The notes: generated by a model not told the origin, from the sequence alone. Numbered from the stretch's first letter, positions 18,383-29,595 are shown. The stretch: DNA of 51,964 bases from Basidiobolus meristosporus CBS 931.73 (GCA_002104905.1 MCFE01000622.1:1-51964), one strand, 5' to 3'. Numbers and translations: made by a program.

Positions 18383-18995
18383 ATGTTCGACTATCGTCTG
18401 GACGACACTGCATTTGGAGTGTTGTTTCTACTCTCAGGATCCATTAGCAAAAGCATCCAAGAAGCTTGTCTTATCAGCGGTTGATCAATCTGCAACTGGC
18501 ATGACCATAAACTCGAGATATTTGACGAGGATGAAAGAAGATGTACCCCTGATACTAAGCAGTAATCTATCGGTGTATCGCATACCAGAATCCAAGGTTA
18601 TCACCTACTTGGGAAGTATAGGCTCACTGTGCGTAGCTTCTCTGTGGATATATAGCATTTGTGCAGCTACGCAAAGCCTGAGGAGCCTTGGATACATACC
18701 TGGAACTAGCATGATCGAGTTTCAAAAGGGCCCGGTGCTCTATTATCCATTTCTGTGAAAAACCTCATTATACAAGGGCACCATTTTTGTCAATGTGAAA
18801 GTTGGTAATTATTCCCCCAGAAGGGATTACTTTGAGCCTGACACGATATTCGAGAACATCCTCATACTGATGCATGCTATATTTTTACCTGCTACAAATA
18901 TGATTATGACAAGCCATCAAGATGCTTCAAAAATTGGCTTACAAAGTGTGGTCTGTTGTGTTGCAATCGCAATATTCGCAGTTCCACTTAGATAG
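18383..18995 (+). pseudogene. Mosaic, internally deleted family pseudogene
   Basis: Starts MFDYRLDDTAFGVLFLLSGS, then jumps out of frame at ~18445 directly to KASKKLVLSAVDQSATG, deleting ~115 codons. It continues through VYRIPESKVITYLGS and SLRSLGYIPG to YPFL, a stop at 18756 (TGT to TGA), then VNVKVGNY and DYFEPDT. A second deletion joins it to IFENILILMHAIFLPATN, followed by an unrelated tail to 18995. The middle matches member F at some variant positions and the 9437 copy at others. Confidence 0.85.
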
Positions 18996-19228
18996 GAGTG
19001 TATTGATCTAATCTCCATATAGTAGATATAGAGAGAATTGATGATACTTGTGACTTCGGAACTTCTCACGTCTGAGAGTTCGCCTGGATACTCATTTAAT
19101 AATCGGTCAAGCTTATTTGTAAAAGGTTACATTATGCTACTCCAGTTATATATCAGTAGTATTCATGGATATGAATATGGGGTTATAAGGATTATCCAAG
19201 TGGTCCTGGTAGGATCCAACAAAAGATC

Positions 19229-19354
19229 TATCAATGCCGTTTTTAGAACGGTAAAGGTATAGCCGTCAAAGAACATCCGATACCATCCTTTAACGATGAT
19301 ATATAGAATCAGCAAGCACGCCATATGATTGCTGTGCTAAGGATAGGATATAAA
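19229..19354 (+). promoter_or_regulatory. Upstream element and TATA box of the 19401 gene
   Basis: TCAATGCCGTTTTTAGAACG, GTAAAGGTATAGCCGTC, AACATCCGATACCATCC, then TATAAA at 19349-19354, 47 bp before the ATG at 19401. The A+T tail after the core is diverged. Confidence 0.6.
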
Positions 19355-19400
19355 CCACTCATACGCCATTCTTGTGTACCATTTCCAGCACTTATTCATT

Positions 19401-20534
19401 ATGGTCGACCTGGGGCTAAATGGAACTGCATTTGCAGCGCATTCTATTCTTGTTTTGCTCTTAACCTCGATACTTCACGCCATCCATTTAGACAAACGTA
19501 TTGTGATGGCAATGACATATTTATCCAGCCGGCCTATGGATTCTACCATTAGCGACTACGCTCTAGCTATTCGGTATCCATTATGTGCAGTCCGATACTA
19601 CATCACCCAACTAGTGGATATTGATCTGATTAAAACCAGCCGGAAGCCCTTGAAAATAGTGATGCAGTCTATTTTTGAGGGTAGTGCTATCTGGGTTAAC
19701 CCCCTCGCACTTCGTGGCATAAAAAGTGTTGCAAGTAGTCATGAGATAGACGATCGTGAGCCAAAATTTTACAAGAAGCGTACCCTCTCGCTGATAGTTC
19801 GACCAGATAATCGCATAACAATAAAACACGGACCATGGGAGCAGGTAAATGCCGGATCCGTATCTTTACTAGTGGAAAGCAAGCTGTCAGCGAGTCATAT
19901 GCTGGAAACGAAGCTCACCTATTACCTGAGACGTATAGGTTGTCTGTGTGTTACTTCATACCTGATACATGGCATCTATGCAATTATTCAAAGCTTAAGG
20001 AACTTTGGCTATATACCTGGGGCTCACAAGATCATGGGTTTGATATCGCCGTTTCTTTTTGTTCCTTTTCTATGCAATACATCAGTATTCCAGGCCCCTG
20101 TTCTCGTTACGGTGGAAGTCGATGACTGCTCCGTGCACAATCAGGGTCAAGGATCCAATTCAAGCAAGACAGAAGAAAGCTCCAAAATGGATAGCTCAAC
20201 TCAACGGGCGATGCTCATCCGCTATAGGATCCAACAACTCGTGGGCTCGCTACTCTTCATGTCCCTGTACTATGCAGTATTCTCGCTAACCTTATCATTA
20301 TCTGCTATGGATAATGATTCTGACGCAATAAGTCATGTACTTTACTATTATTTAATGCTTGGCAGATTCAGTAAGATTGCGGAGCCAATGGTCCACTGCT
20401 TTTTATGCTTCATTTTATTAGGACAAGCAGTCTTACATCAAGGACAACTATTACAAGTACTCTCAATGTGTAAGTATGTCCTAATAAGGATACATACTAT
20501 TGTTTTGTTCGGGGCATACTTTGCCCTTCTTTAA
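19401..20534 (+). CDS. Subtelomeric multi-pass membrane protein family, member G
   Basis: Single-exon gene of 377 residues, function unknown, last of the array. The frame is open from 19374, but the first ATG is 19401 (MVDLGLNGTAFAAHSILVLL), which aligns with other starts and sits 47 bp after TATAAA. Motifs: RYYITQLVDIDLIKTSRK, MQSIFEGSAIWVNP, KKRTLSLIVRPDNRI, SHMLETKLTYYLR, SLRNFGYIPGAHK, NTSVFQAPVLVTVEVDDC (QAP in place of KGP), IRYRIQQLVGSLLFM, KIAEPMVHCFLCF, LSMCKYVL. It is diverged and seems not to have taken part in the recent exchange among the 9.4, 16 and 18 kb copies. Confidence 0.85.
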   Translation: MVDLGLNGTAFAAHSILVLLLTSILHAIHLDKRIVMAMTYLSSRPMDSTISDYALAIRYPLCAVRYYITQLVDIDLIKTSRKPLKIVMQSIFEGSAIWVNPLALRGIKSVASSHEIDDREPKFYKKRTLSLIVRPDNRITIKHGPWEQVNAGSVSLLVESKLSASHMLETKLTYYLRRIGCLCVTSYLIHGIYAIIQSLRNFGYIPGAHKIMGLISPFLFVPFLCNTSVFQAPVLVTVEVDDCSVHNQGQGSNSSKTEESSKMDSSTQRAMLIRYRIQQLVGSLLFMSLYYAVFSLTLSLSAMDNDSDAISHVLYYYLMLGRFSKIAEPMVHCFLCFILLGQAVLHQGQLLQVLSMCKYVLIRIHTIVLFGAYFALL

Positions 20535-21669
20535 AATATTAAATGATTCCAATATTTCTGAACATCCCAGTCTCCTGCGTGGTTAACTGTAATCGAATAC
20601 CTGTTGGTAGATATTGTGGAATGGTCATAATGAATTTGTCTATCTGAGTAGAACACAACAGGAATGTCATTTAATATGATCGATGTTCGGCTAACCTTGT
20701 TTCTACATCATAGGAAATGCTGCGAATACTCAGATCAGAACAACCTCTAGTGTCCCATTTGGTATTCAATAACTTTCTTAAAGAGAGCTAAAAGGGGAAG
20801 GTATGGTTGACCACTACATAAGCCCTTGCCAATAGGGATTTTAGTAGTGAGTTCCGTTAAGGCTATCACCACCTTCGATATTCCGAGTAAATTACCTGTT
20901 GGTTACTTTAGGACTATGTAAGCAAGCATTGATGAACTTCTCATCTGGATCGTCAATATCATATATTCATAAACTCAGGCGGCCAATTTAGACTATCTTG
21001 GTGTAACGTGCCTGCAAATATTAAAATACAGACTACCGGGAATATACTGTGATCTACCGGGATGCCAACATGGCACTGTATGGACATTAGAGTGGCTTGA
21101 TTAAAATGTGATTTGACCTCAGCATAATCAAATCACACAGGGAGTAATCCGTATGTATAAAATAATACCAGTTTGTGGGATATTAACTGATATTGATTCA
21201 CTTTTGTTATATGAAGAGACACTGCAACCTTCATCGAATCTTCCGGTCAGTAAAGGCTAAGGCATGTTGGGTTGAATCGCAGTATGCACATTTTTGTTGA
21301 CTATTTTGCCTAAAAGGTGGTAAGTGGACAGTATACTATTGTGAATGAAAGCTTACCCATGGTCTACAAATACCTTGATCTACACGATTAGCCTTTTATT
21401 GGATTCGAAAGTCTTGAAACTGTCAGTAACAACTTACAAGTGACTTACTATAGTGGGTTAGTGAGTAAATATATTAAATTTCAGTACAAACTTTACAAAT
21501 ATATAAGATAATTGTGATCAAGGTATGGAATTTGTGTAAATAATATCTAGCCTATTGAGTGTAGTCAAAGTATTGGACTTCATTCAGTACTTTCGTAATG
21601 TCTGAGTCAGAGTGTACCATATGCACTTCATTGAAGGTACATTTGCATTTACAGTTTATTTTGAATGTG
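20535..21669. other. Gene-free spacer
   Basis: No open reading frame with recognisable content, no family relic and no tRNA found by eye. It separates the membrane-family array from the repeat elements. Confidence 0.45.
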
Positions 21670-22315
21670 TTGTAAAAATTTGTAATTGCACCTAAATATT
21701 CACCTAGCTTAGTCACTTAGATCATTACCTACAAATCTTTGAGAATTCTGAGCAAGTTCCTTGTTGGGATATACTTGGAATATTTTCACCAAAACACCAG
21801 GTACCCAGAACATGAAATTTCGATAAGTTGTCCAAACAGCCCCAAACTTTGCACACATGTACTTGAGACATTCCTAAACATATTCTGTGAGTTTTTTGCC
21901 AAGACCGTGTAAAAGTATAAATACTACTTTTCCATTCAATAAATCATTAAGTGAGAGCTGCTGTAATATTCTGAGGAGTATTGGAAGTGATGTGGAGAAC
22001 TAGAGGATTTACTTATTATTCACTTGTAGATTTATTGATCAAAACTACGGTATATATACTTTTGATAAAGTAGGGCAAATAAGCTGGTAAAGTTTGTTAA
22101 GGAAGCTCTCAAAAACAAGTGTGTAAAGTTTGGGGTTGTTTGGGCAACATTGAGAAAAGTCATAATCTGGGTACCTGATAATTTGGTGGAAATATTCTAA
22201 GTAAATCCCAACAAGATATTTGGTCAGGACAGAATGCTAATCACAGAATAAGATCTCTGTGACTAAGTTAGCATGAGTATTTAGGGGACAACTTAATAAT
22301 TACAACAAAAACCAC
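21670..22315. mobile_element. Fold-back (MITE-like) element
   Basis: Two long imperfect inverted arms of about 270 bp. Left-arm landmarks are TTGTTGGGATATACTTGGAA, CAGGTACCCAGAACATGAAA and CAAACAGCCCCAAACTTTGC. The right arm has the complements (TTTGGGGTTGTTTGGGCAAC, ATCTGGGTACCTGATAA, AAATCCCAACAAGAT). The centre (~21945-22025) is also partly palindromic (AATAAATCATTAAGTGAG against CACTTGTAGATTTATT). There is no coding capacity. A non-autonomous hairpin transposon is the best explanation; target-site duplications could not be defined. Confidence 0.7.
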
Positions 22316-22539
22316 ATAATCTACTTGCACTCCTTATCACTTCCAATATCTCCAAACTCCTACAACAAAATGTAGCGAGATATACTTGGAGTTTCAAGCT
22401 CAAATAGTTATTTGTCACAGTATCCAGTGTTAATCATCAATCAAAGCATATGCTTCATACATTGACAGTGTTGTGGAGGGATAGGAAATGATTTCAAAAA
22501 CCGGTAAAGGTTCCCACATAAAAATTTACTAGTTGCAAA

Positions 22540-22950
22540 AATAGTATTTATGCTTTACAGGCTTTGATAACATGAGCATGTAGAAAGTGTTCCAAGTGTC
22601 TTGGCAATATGGGGAGTGATTGGGAAAACAAGTCAATTATGAGGCATTCACTTAATGATTTATCAAATGCAAATGCGGTATATATATTTCTACAAGGTCT
22701 TAGCAAAAAAACCCAATCGAATATGCCTGAAAGTTTCTCAAAAGCATGTTTGCGGTGTTAGGGGGCTTTTGGACTACCTTGAAAATTTTCATGTGCTGGG
22801 CACACGACATCTTGGTGAAAGTATTTGGTGTATATCCCAACAAGGAATAGGAGCAGGAAACAGCAAAAATCATAAACTATGACCAAAGTGAATAAGTTAA
22901 TATAAGTATCTGGGTGTAAATACAAAACTTGCAATAATTAGAAATGGTAT
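22540..22950. repeat. Single-arm relative of the fold-back element
   Basis: Collinear with the right arm of 21670-22315: GGGGAGTGATTGGGAAAACA, TCACTTAATGATTTATC, AAAGTTTCTCAAAAGCATGT, TTTTGGACTACCTTG, ATATCCCAACAAGGA, ending near TAATTAG. A third copy is at ~50480-50745. It shows that the arm also exists alone. Confidence 0.7.
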
Positions 22951-23369
22951 TTGGCTTACATTTATAACTATCAAGCCTATCTACTAGCTTATGTGCCTGT
23001 ACTTAGTACTCCAGATTTTGAGTTGTTAAAAGCCAAAACTATATTCACCCCCAAAATCCGGTACTATTGATACGTGAGATAGGCTTTATTTAATGTTTTG
23101 GGGATCCTTGAAGAACAGATTCCATGTTGCATTCATAAATTCACTGAAGTAGATTGGTCAACAGTGACTACATGACCTATCGATTGTTGATTAGACCAGA
23201 CGGAAATTTGCCACCAGCTGAAGGGACTTTTAATCCGATGCAGACGAACAATGTCCACAGGCATAATGGAACCTAGTGCCCCGAATGAAATGTCCCAAAC
23301 ACTATATCTAGGAAGAACATGGCAACACTCGATCTTAGGTATCATCTCTACTCATCGGGGAGCGTCATC

Positions 23370-24369
23370 ATGAAGTTTCTTCTCCTCTCTGGTCTGATAT
23401 TAGGTTGTAAGGCCAATCATTTCATACGTCCTGATTCAGGGATCTTTGGCGGGACAGAGGTGTACCCGCCGTTCAGTTATCCCTGGATGGCCATGATATT
23501 GACTCGCACGTCTGCAACCCAGGCCACGCTCTGTGGAGGAACTCTCATTGACCGGGAAACCATATTGACCGCCGCTCATTGCGTAGATATGGCCGCTTCC
23601 CCCGATATAGTGATGATACAACTACACCGTCACAACCGGTCCCGAACGGTGCGCGAAGAAAACGGCTTTGTGTCTGGCGTCAAGTCGATCATCATTCACC
23701 CGGAATGGGAGAGGGAGAAGCTGGTAAACGACTGTAAGTGATTGACCACACTGAGCTTCCTATGCGTGACCACTCATTCTGCAACTCCCTAGATGCCATA
23801 TTGAAGCTGACTTCCCCCGCACCGCACGAACCAGTAATTACCTTGGATGATGGGACAATGTCAGTGGCAGGTAGTAATGTACGTGCACTCGGGTGGGGAA
23901 GGATTGACGAACAGCGAGCGGCAGATACACTTCAACAAGTGAATCTACAAATCTTCCCCCACAAGAATTGTGAGAGGCGCCTCCGAGGGTTCGACGCGCG
24001 GTATACCCTCTGCGCGGGAACGAAAGACGGAGGAGAAAGTAAGTGGGCCGGATTCCAGTCAATGCAACACCATACGTTTCTATCCTAACCTCAACCCAAC
24101 AGATATCTGCTTTGGAGATAGCGGTGGCCCGTTGATACAAATGAACGAGAACGGTCCACCGATATTGGTGGGGGTGACAAGCTTCACTCGAAATTGCGAG
24201 CCGGACTTTCCATCAGTAAGTGGGCACCCCAATACTCCTCGGATGTGATTGCCTGACAACGTCCGTCTAGGGATTCGCCAGGGTGGCTGCTCGCAAAGCG
24301 TGGATAGAAGGCCATCTCACTCCGCGCACATCCAACTCGCCGTTGGCGAGGGAGATCTCTGAATCGTAA
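23370..24369 (+). CDS. Secreted S1-family serine protease (chymotrypsin fold)
   Basis: Four exons: 23370-23733, 23793-24038, 24103-24215, 24271-24369 (introns 59, 64, 55 nt, all GTAAG...AG, frames close exactly), 273 residues. The signal peptide is ~1-15 (MKFLLLSGLILGC). A short propeptide ends before the new N-terminus IFGG (25-28; usual IVGG). The catalytic triad is His70 in LTAAHC, Asp121 in NDYAILKL (codon 122 spans intron 1) and Ser210 in CFGDSGGP (codon 204 spans intron 2). The residue equivalent to trypsin Asp189 is Asn204, and the SWG strand reads TSFT, so trypsin-like Arg/Lys specificity is not expected. Probably secreted and activated by N-terminal cleavage. The start at 23370 is chosen because the signal peptide begins there. 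Confidence 0.9.
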
Positions 24370-26212
24370 ATATACCACAGAAAATCGGCAATGTAACTTG
24401 TGACTAGGGACACAGCAGGAAGTCCACCAATCACCCAAACCAAGTCTACCATCAGCACATACCAGTCCAATATCAACTGTTCGTGTCACTGTCCTCGCCG
24501 CTGCTTGATTCTTGGGCAATTCCAGGTGCGAAGATCTATTCGCAAAATCTATAATTAGTCGGAATCCGAAATCATCTGCCCCTGTACCACATGAACGAAA
24601 CCCACCCTTCCCCTAATCAACCATCATGTTGTCTATAGAAGCCTAATATAGCGATTCCAATTTGAGCTCCGTTTGTGTTGGGTGGTTCCCACGGATTTCT
24701 CTCCATATTGGAGGGTACTAGAGTGAGCGATAGAGATGTGCCTGGTTGACTCATAATTGGACATCCTGAAGAGATGATCGCTTATTTTTGCCCGGACCAA
24801 TATAGTAATATAGTGTTGGTTGCAGTAACTCGAGTGTTACGGACAATAACACCGCGCTACAATCTGAGTGGTGGAAATGATGGGCGGCTTTTCTTGCCCA
24901 AAAGATCCTTAACCTGTTGACTTCAGATAGTTGGCCATGGTGGTTTCTCCGCCAAGTATTTTCACGAACCACGTCTTGTAGAAACCTGGCAAATCAAGGT
25001 CCATCGATTAGGAAGATCCTATTTTGGCAAAGGAGACTACACTAGAAATCACCACCCCAATAACACTACCGGTCAAACTGGCTCTGGCATACAATCCCGA
25101 TATCCATCTAGTTCCAAATTGATATATTTATGGATCAGGTGATACTTCATGATCCTTAAAGATTCCTTAACAGATTTGTCAGACTTGGTGTACAGGAGTG
25201 GACGAAGAGGCTACCTGGCAAATGCACGCGCATGCGTCACTCCCCATCTATGGAATGCAGATGTGGTCTGAAAAGAGCATATTGCGGGATTCAAACAAGC
25301 CCGAAATGCGCAGTAACTGTTGAGAACGTACTTTTGCATGATGAGTAATACCTACGTCAGTGTGAAGTGGGTTGGAATTAGCAGGCTAGGCAAGTGGATA
25401 CAGGTGTTGGTTAAATCGATTGCCAAGACCACCTAAAGTCCATTCAGCTTCAACCGAGCGAATGCAATGTATGGCATCTCCCAGTCTATGGTATACGGGA
25501 GCTGGGGTACCGTGACACTCTTGATGCTAAATCTCTCCATCGAGCTAATGCGGTGCATTAAAAGCCAATGACTGGGATGGTGACCCTTTGAATATGAAAC
25601 ACCCGTGATATTCAAACATCCATGACAGCTGAATGTCAACTGGCATACACGAGCATGCCTGATTTCGATACTCGCCTGCGGTTTCAAATACTGCAATGTA
25701 GAAATTAATCTTCATTTTGGTTTCCCTTTCTAAACCCGTTGCCGAGCTCCATTTGCTACAGATTTAAGTGGCTCTTATGGTGTGATATGGCTTAATGCCT
25801 TAGGAACGTTCTTCCTTTTGGAAGAATCAAACAGATTTCGTGATACATACTGACACTGTGCCCTTGGTGTATGGGTGAGTTGAGCAGAGGCCTGATATGG
25901 TCAACGGCGCATAGCGAGTGCTAAATGCTCCCAAGCATGAGTGACTCGAAAAAAACAACTAATACAGGTTTTTGTATTGCGAACGTGTTTGTCGTACGTA
26001 CCCGATTCGGAAACTTGCTGGATGTCGTCATTGGCAAGATTCCCACTAATTTTTATGGTCCAGCAACGAGCTGGTTGCTAGGCATGCGCCCTGATCCCAA
26101 AATCGAGTTGGGTGTTGGTGGCGCGCAAATACTGCATGGTCTACGATAAAAAAGCAGATTGCATGTTTATTTAGAATCCAGATTGATCGCGAGATAAAGC
26201 AACAAAGGCATT
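24370..26212. other. Intergenic, no gene supported
   Basis: About 1.8 kb. Short open frames exist (for example 25925-26149, plus strand, 74 codons, starting MLPSMSDSKK), but none has a recognisable domain, signal peptide or intron context. No tRNA was seen by eye. Confidence 0.4.
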
Positions 26213-26842
26213 TTAAGTGCTAGCTTGACATACAGTGGGTAATTGGCTTATGTATGGACATTGTTTAAGATCAGGATACTGTGGAGAATATTGGTTGTAT
26301 AAGTCTAACCAACCCTTTCCACAGCTCGTTGAGCAAGTTTCTTGGGTTGGGACAGGAGGCTGGAGATTGCTTGTGTCAACATTGGGATGCTGTTGCAAAT
26401 ACGCTTGGGCTTCTTCAACTGAACAATAGTTATTGCTGGCAGTATCTTTCAAACAAAGCATGGCTCGAGCAGGCGAATAGTTACGAATAAAGCTACTAAA
26501 TGCCTGAACCAATGGGTTCTGAGCATCACTTCCCTGGCAGCTGCTTTGAATATCTTGCTGAAGTTTAGTGAGAAAATCTGTCGAGCATGTTGGTGCTGTA
26601 CAGATGTCGTTTACAACTTGTGAGATCTGCTGTTGCGAGGCGGCTGGGTTTTGTTGGATCTGCTTGATCAAGGGCAACACCTGTGTGATTGGTAGACATC
26701 CTTGGTCGGAATGTGTTAGTTCGATCCCTAGAGCGACTTGCATACATCCAAATGACGGCAAGGGTAAGTTTGCATCTGCTATGGGTGCAGCGTTAATGAA
26801 ATTTAAGATTGGGATGATTACGGCGACAGTTGTGAATCTCAT
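26213..26842 (-). CDS. Small secreted cysteine-rich protein
   Basis: Single-exon gene of 209 residues. I start at 26842, where MRFTTVAVIIPILNF gives a signal peptide (~1-19, cleavage near INAAPIA), and TATAAAAG on the same strand (26905-26912) lies ~63 bp upstream. The mature protein has eleven cysteines (FGC, QGC, DIC, PTC, SSC, MLC, NYC, ETC, TSC, KQC, TVC), a Gln-rich helix region and a C-terminal CSTSCGKGW motif. The spacing resembles a fungal secreted Cys-rich domain I recall as DUF7729, but that assignment is from memory and unverified. Probably extracellular; role unknown. Confidence 0.75.
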   Translation of the reverse strand: MRFTTVAVIIPILNFINAAPIADANLPLPSFGCMQVALGIELTHSDQGCLPITQVLPLIKQIQQNPAASQQQISQVVNDICTAPTCSTDFLTKLQQDIQSSCQGSDAQNPLVQAFSSFIRNYSPARAMLCLKDTASNNYCSVEEAQAYLQQHPNVDTSNLQPPVPTQETCSTSCGKGWLDLYNQYSPQYPDLKQCPYISQLPTVCQAST

Positions 26843-28142
26843 GGTTACTTTTAGTGTGTACAAAGGGTTACGGTTTTTATGACTGGCCTTTGGAAGTAGC
26901 AAAGCTTTTATAGCTGCCGTAAATGTAGTTAGTCAAGGACTTGATCGTGACTCATTCAGGCCTTCAAATGCGCATATGTTGAATAGAATGCTGCATGACG
27001 TACGACCAAATTTACCAAACAAACGTTGGAACAGAAGCCCAAGAGGTTACTAATCAGTCGAATCATCAATCTTGGCATGCGAGAGAGCCAAGAATGCGGT
27101 AAATAGAAGGCGGGTTCCACCTACTCCAGTGCTGTACTATTCCGGCTGTTGTTGAGTATCCCATTACGTCTGGAGGGGTAAATGATGAGACACCAAGCTA
27201 ATCATCTTCTGCTCAGGAAAGCCTCAAACTATGAGGCCAATAGGGATGCTTCTTGCTCTCCAAAGCTATACCGAGGTACAGTCAAATATGCACTAAGCGT
27301 CAAATCGCAAATCGAATGACTCAGTACCATGGAATTATGCGATGCAGTATACTGACTCGGCCTCTCTGCCATCATCTGTATTGTCCAATACGGACTCTAT
27401 TTTGTACAGGATGCTTCGAGGTCGGTAAGGCACATCCAAACTGTCCCAAGGAATACTGGCAGAGTAAATGCCCTCTAGTTTCACCAATGTGTAGATGATC
27501 GGCTGAAAGTGCCCAAATGGGCTCAAGAGTAATATATTCTCTCAGCAATACTTGGCCTCTTGCAGGTCGCGATTCAACTCCGGGCTAGCTCTGCGACAAA
27601 ATATAGTATAGCGGTTCCACCCGTCCAATAGCAACGATACATCCTTCTGTTTATGGAATTGAGGTTGGGCAAAATGAACTTTAGTTATTACACGAGAGTG
27701 TAGATACAAATCCCAACCCCCAACCCATATTCATTTATCCATACGTATATAACAAATCGGGTTGGCGTTTCATTCGATATCGACTGAATATGGAATACTT
27801 GGTTAACGATCGAGGCCACCATTGTTACACAACAATTAAACATTCGTTTTTCATTTTCACGGGCACTTCAAGTTTCGAGTAATTGGAATCAAATATCTCT
27901 ATCAAACAATTTAGAAGTTAGAGCAGATTGGCAAATCAACTAAAAGATAAGTCCCACAAGATAACAATACCATTTAGGTACAATGTCCTTTCCATTGTTG
28001 TACAGCCAAGGCCTTTTCGATGGCAAAGGTTATTTACAGTTTTGTCTGCAATTCGAGAATTCTGCAAAGCTCAGATTATTTAAATAGTGGGGGCTAGCCG
28101 ACATTTAGAGCCATCACTCCATCCATTGCACCCTACCTTGCC
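26843..28142. other. Intergenic, divergent promoter region
   Basis: Lies between divergently transcribed secreted-protein genes and so should hold both promoters. The TATA box of the left gene is at 26905-26912 (minus). No TATA box is obvious for the right gene. Open frames around 27253-27526 lack any recognisable content. Confidence 0.45.
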
Positions 28143-28828
28143 ATGAAGTTTAACACCACCGTAGCTACTTTGGCTTTCATCGCCATCAGCGCCAACCAAG
28201 CCTTGGCTCAACAATCTCCCTGCGAAGCCAAGTGCGCTCCTGAGGATATGATTTGCCGTGCCAAGTGCTTCAATGTCCCTGCCCCTCAAGTATCTGACAG
28301 TAAGTTACCGCCTTGGTTATGGGTAACTTCGTCACATCTCTAACTTTCTTTACAGTTAATGCCACTCAAGAGTGCGTCTCTAAGTGTGTTGATCCTGCTA
28401 CAGCAGCTAAATGCTTCCAAGATTGTATTGGAAGCAACTGGGGTGAACTTCTTCCCACTGAGCCACCTGCCGAGAGCTCTGCTGCTCCCAGTAGCAAGCC
28501 AACTGATGCTAAGCCTAGCTCAGCCAACCCATCCCAAACCAATGGTGGCAGCAGCGCCAAGCCCACCTCCGCCGCTACCCAGGCTTCCTCTGCCGCCTCC
28601 CAAGCCTCTTCTGTTGCTTCCTCAGCTGCTACTCAAGCCTCTTCTGCTGCTTCATCTGTAGCTTCCCAACTTTCCTCCGCTGTCTCATCCTCGGTTGCCC
28701 GCCCATCCGCCTCTCCTGCTACACCCTCAGCAGGCCAAACACCCGCCCCCACTTCCGGCGCTAGCTCTGTTGTGCTCAGCGCTGGCCTCTTGTCAGCTGC
28801 TGGTGTAATTGCCCTTGCATTGTTCTAA
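28143..28828 (+). CDS. GPI-anchored Ser/Ala-rich cell-surface protein
   Basis: Two exons, 28143-28299 and 28356-28828; the 56-nt intron is GTAAGT...TTTACAG, the frame is preserved and the product is 209 residues. The signal peptide is ~1-22 (ends ANQALAQ). The mature N-terminus carries two Cys modules, CEAKCAPEDMICRAKC and CVSKCVDPATAAKCFQDC. A long low-complexity Ser/Ala/Pro/Thr stalk follows (probably O-glycosylated), with repeats of QASSAAS type. The C-terminus, SGASSVVLSAGLLSAAGVIA then LALF, is a classic GPI-anchor attachment signal. Likely at the plasma membrane or cell wall. An AATAAA is present at ~28852. Confidence 0.9.
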
Positions 28829-29595
28829 GTCTCATCAAATAATAATTAATGAAATAAACCCTGAAGCTCAGAAGGCTTAACGTTAACACACATGAACTCT
28901 CAATTCTATTTTATCGGATTTTAGTGGATTCTTCGGTCATGCTTTGCATAGCTTCGTTTCACTGGGTAGGTGATATGCAAGGTTGCGAATGGTAGCATCT
29001 CCGGGGAATCTAGCAACAATGTGATATGGTGTCAAGGATGCACACTTCACAGCTATTTTGGAAGGATGACCAGCTGATCTTTGCAGGCCACTTGTCGATT
29101 GAAACGGGTTTGATGTAGTGGGTAGAGCTAGCATACGCATTGGAGTTCCAAGAGCGCTGTCGGAAATTATGTAGGAGAAATAGTCTGGTAAATACGAATA
29201 AGCCGATTAGGCATAAGGTATACTAACGATGAATTCTTACTACAAGTCAAGGATGTGAAACAATGATTCTACGCGCTAGGTGCACACGTGCCTCGCATTC
29301 GCTTCAAACGGATTATACAATATAGTTTCCAGACAGGCCATTGTTTGTTTCCTTGGTGCTGAAGAGATGGAGAGTTTGTATGGCAGATATGAAACTACTG
29401 TTTATTACTTAAGCCCGTGGCCCTCCTCTATGCTCCCAAAATTAGCACTCCGATTCATCCAACCAAAGCTCAGGTCCTTGTAAGAATCACATCAGAACTA
29501 GTCACTTGCTGCTTATCTAGGCTAGACCCCACCGACTACAACTATCGTTTGATCCTACCTCCAACCTTCCCAGCATCAATCACAACAATCCGAAC
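28829..29595. other. Intergenic
   Basis: Contains the 3' end of the GPI protein gene and the 5' region of the MAP kinase. The last ~60 bp before the kinase are C/A-rich, like a fungal 5' leader. Minus-strand open frame 28937-29140 has no recognisable content. Confidence 0.4.

Noticed and set aside
649-20534. Assigning the membrane family to G-protein-coupled receptors because a G-alpha gene lies on the same arm
   Set aside because: Segment number is uncertain, no receptor motif is seen, and the G-alpha gene is 27 kb away.
24370-26212. Possible tRNA or small RNA genes in the spacer
   Set aside because: I found no cloverleaf with conserved A and B boxes by eye; a covariance-model search would be needed.
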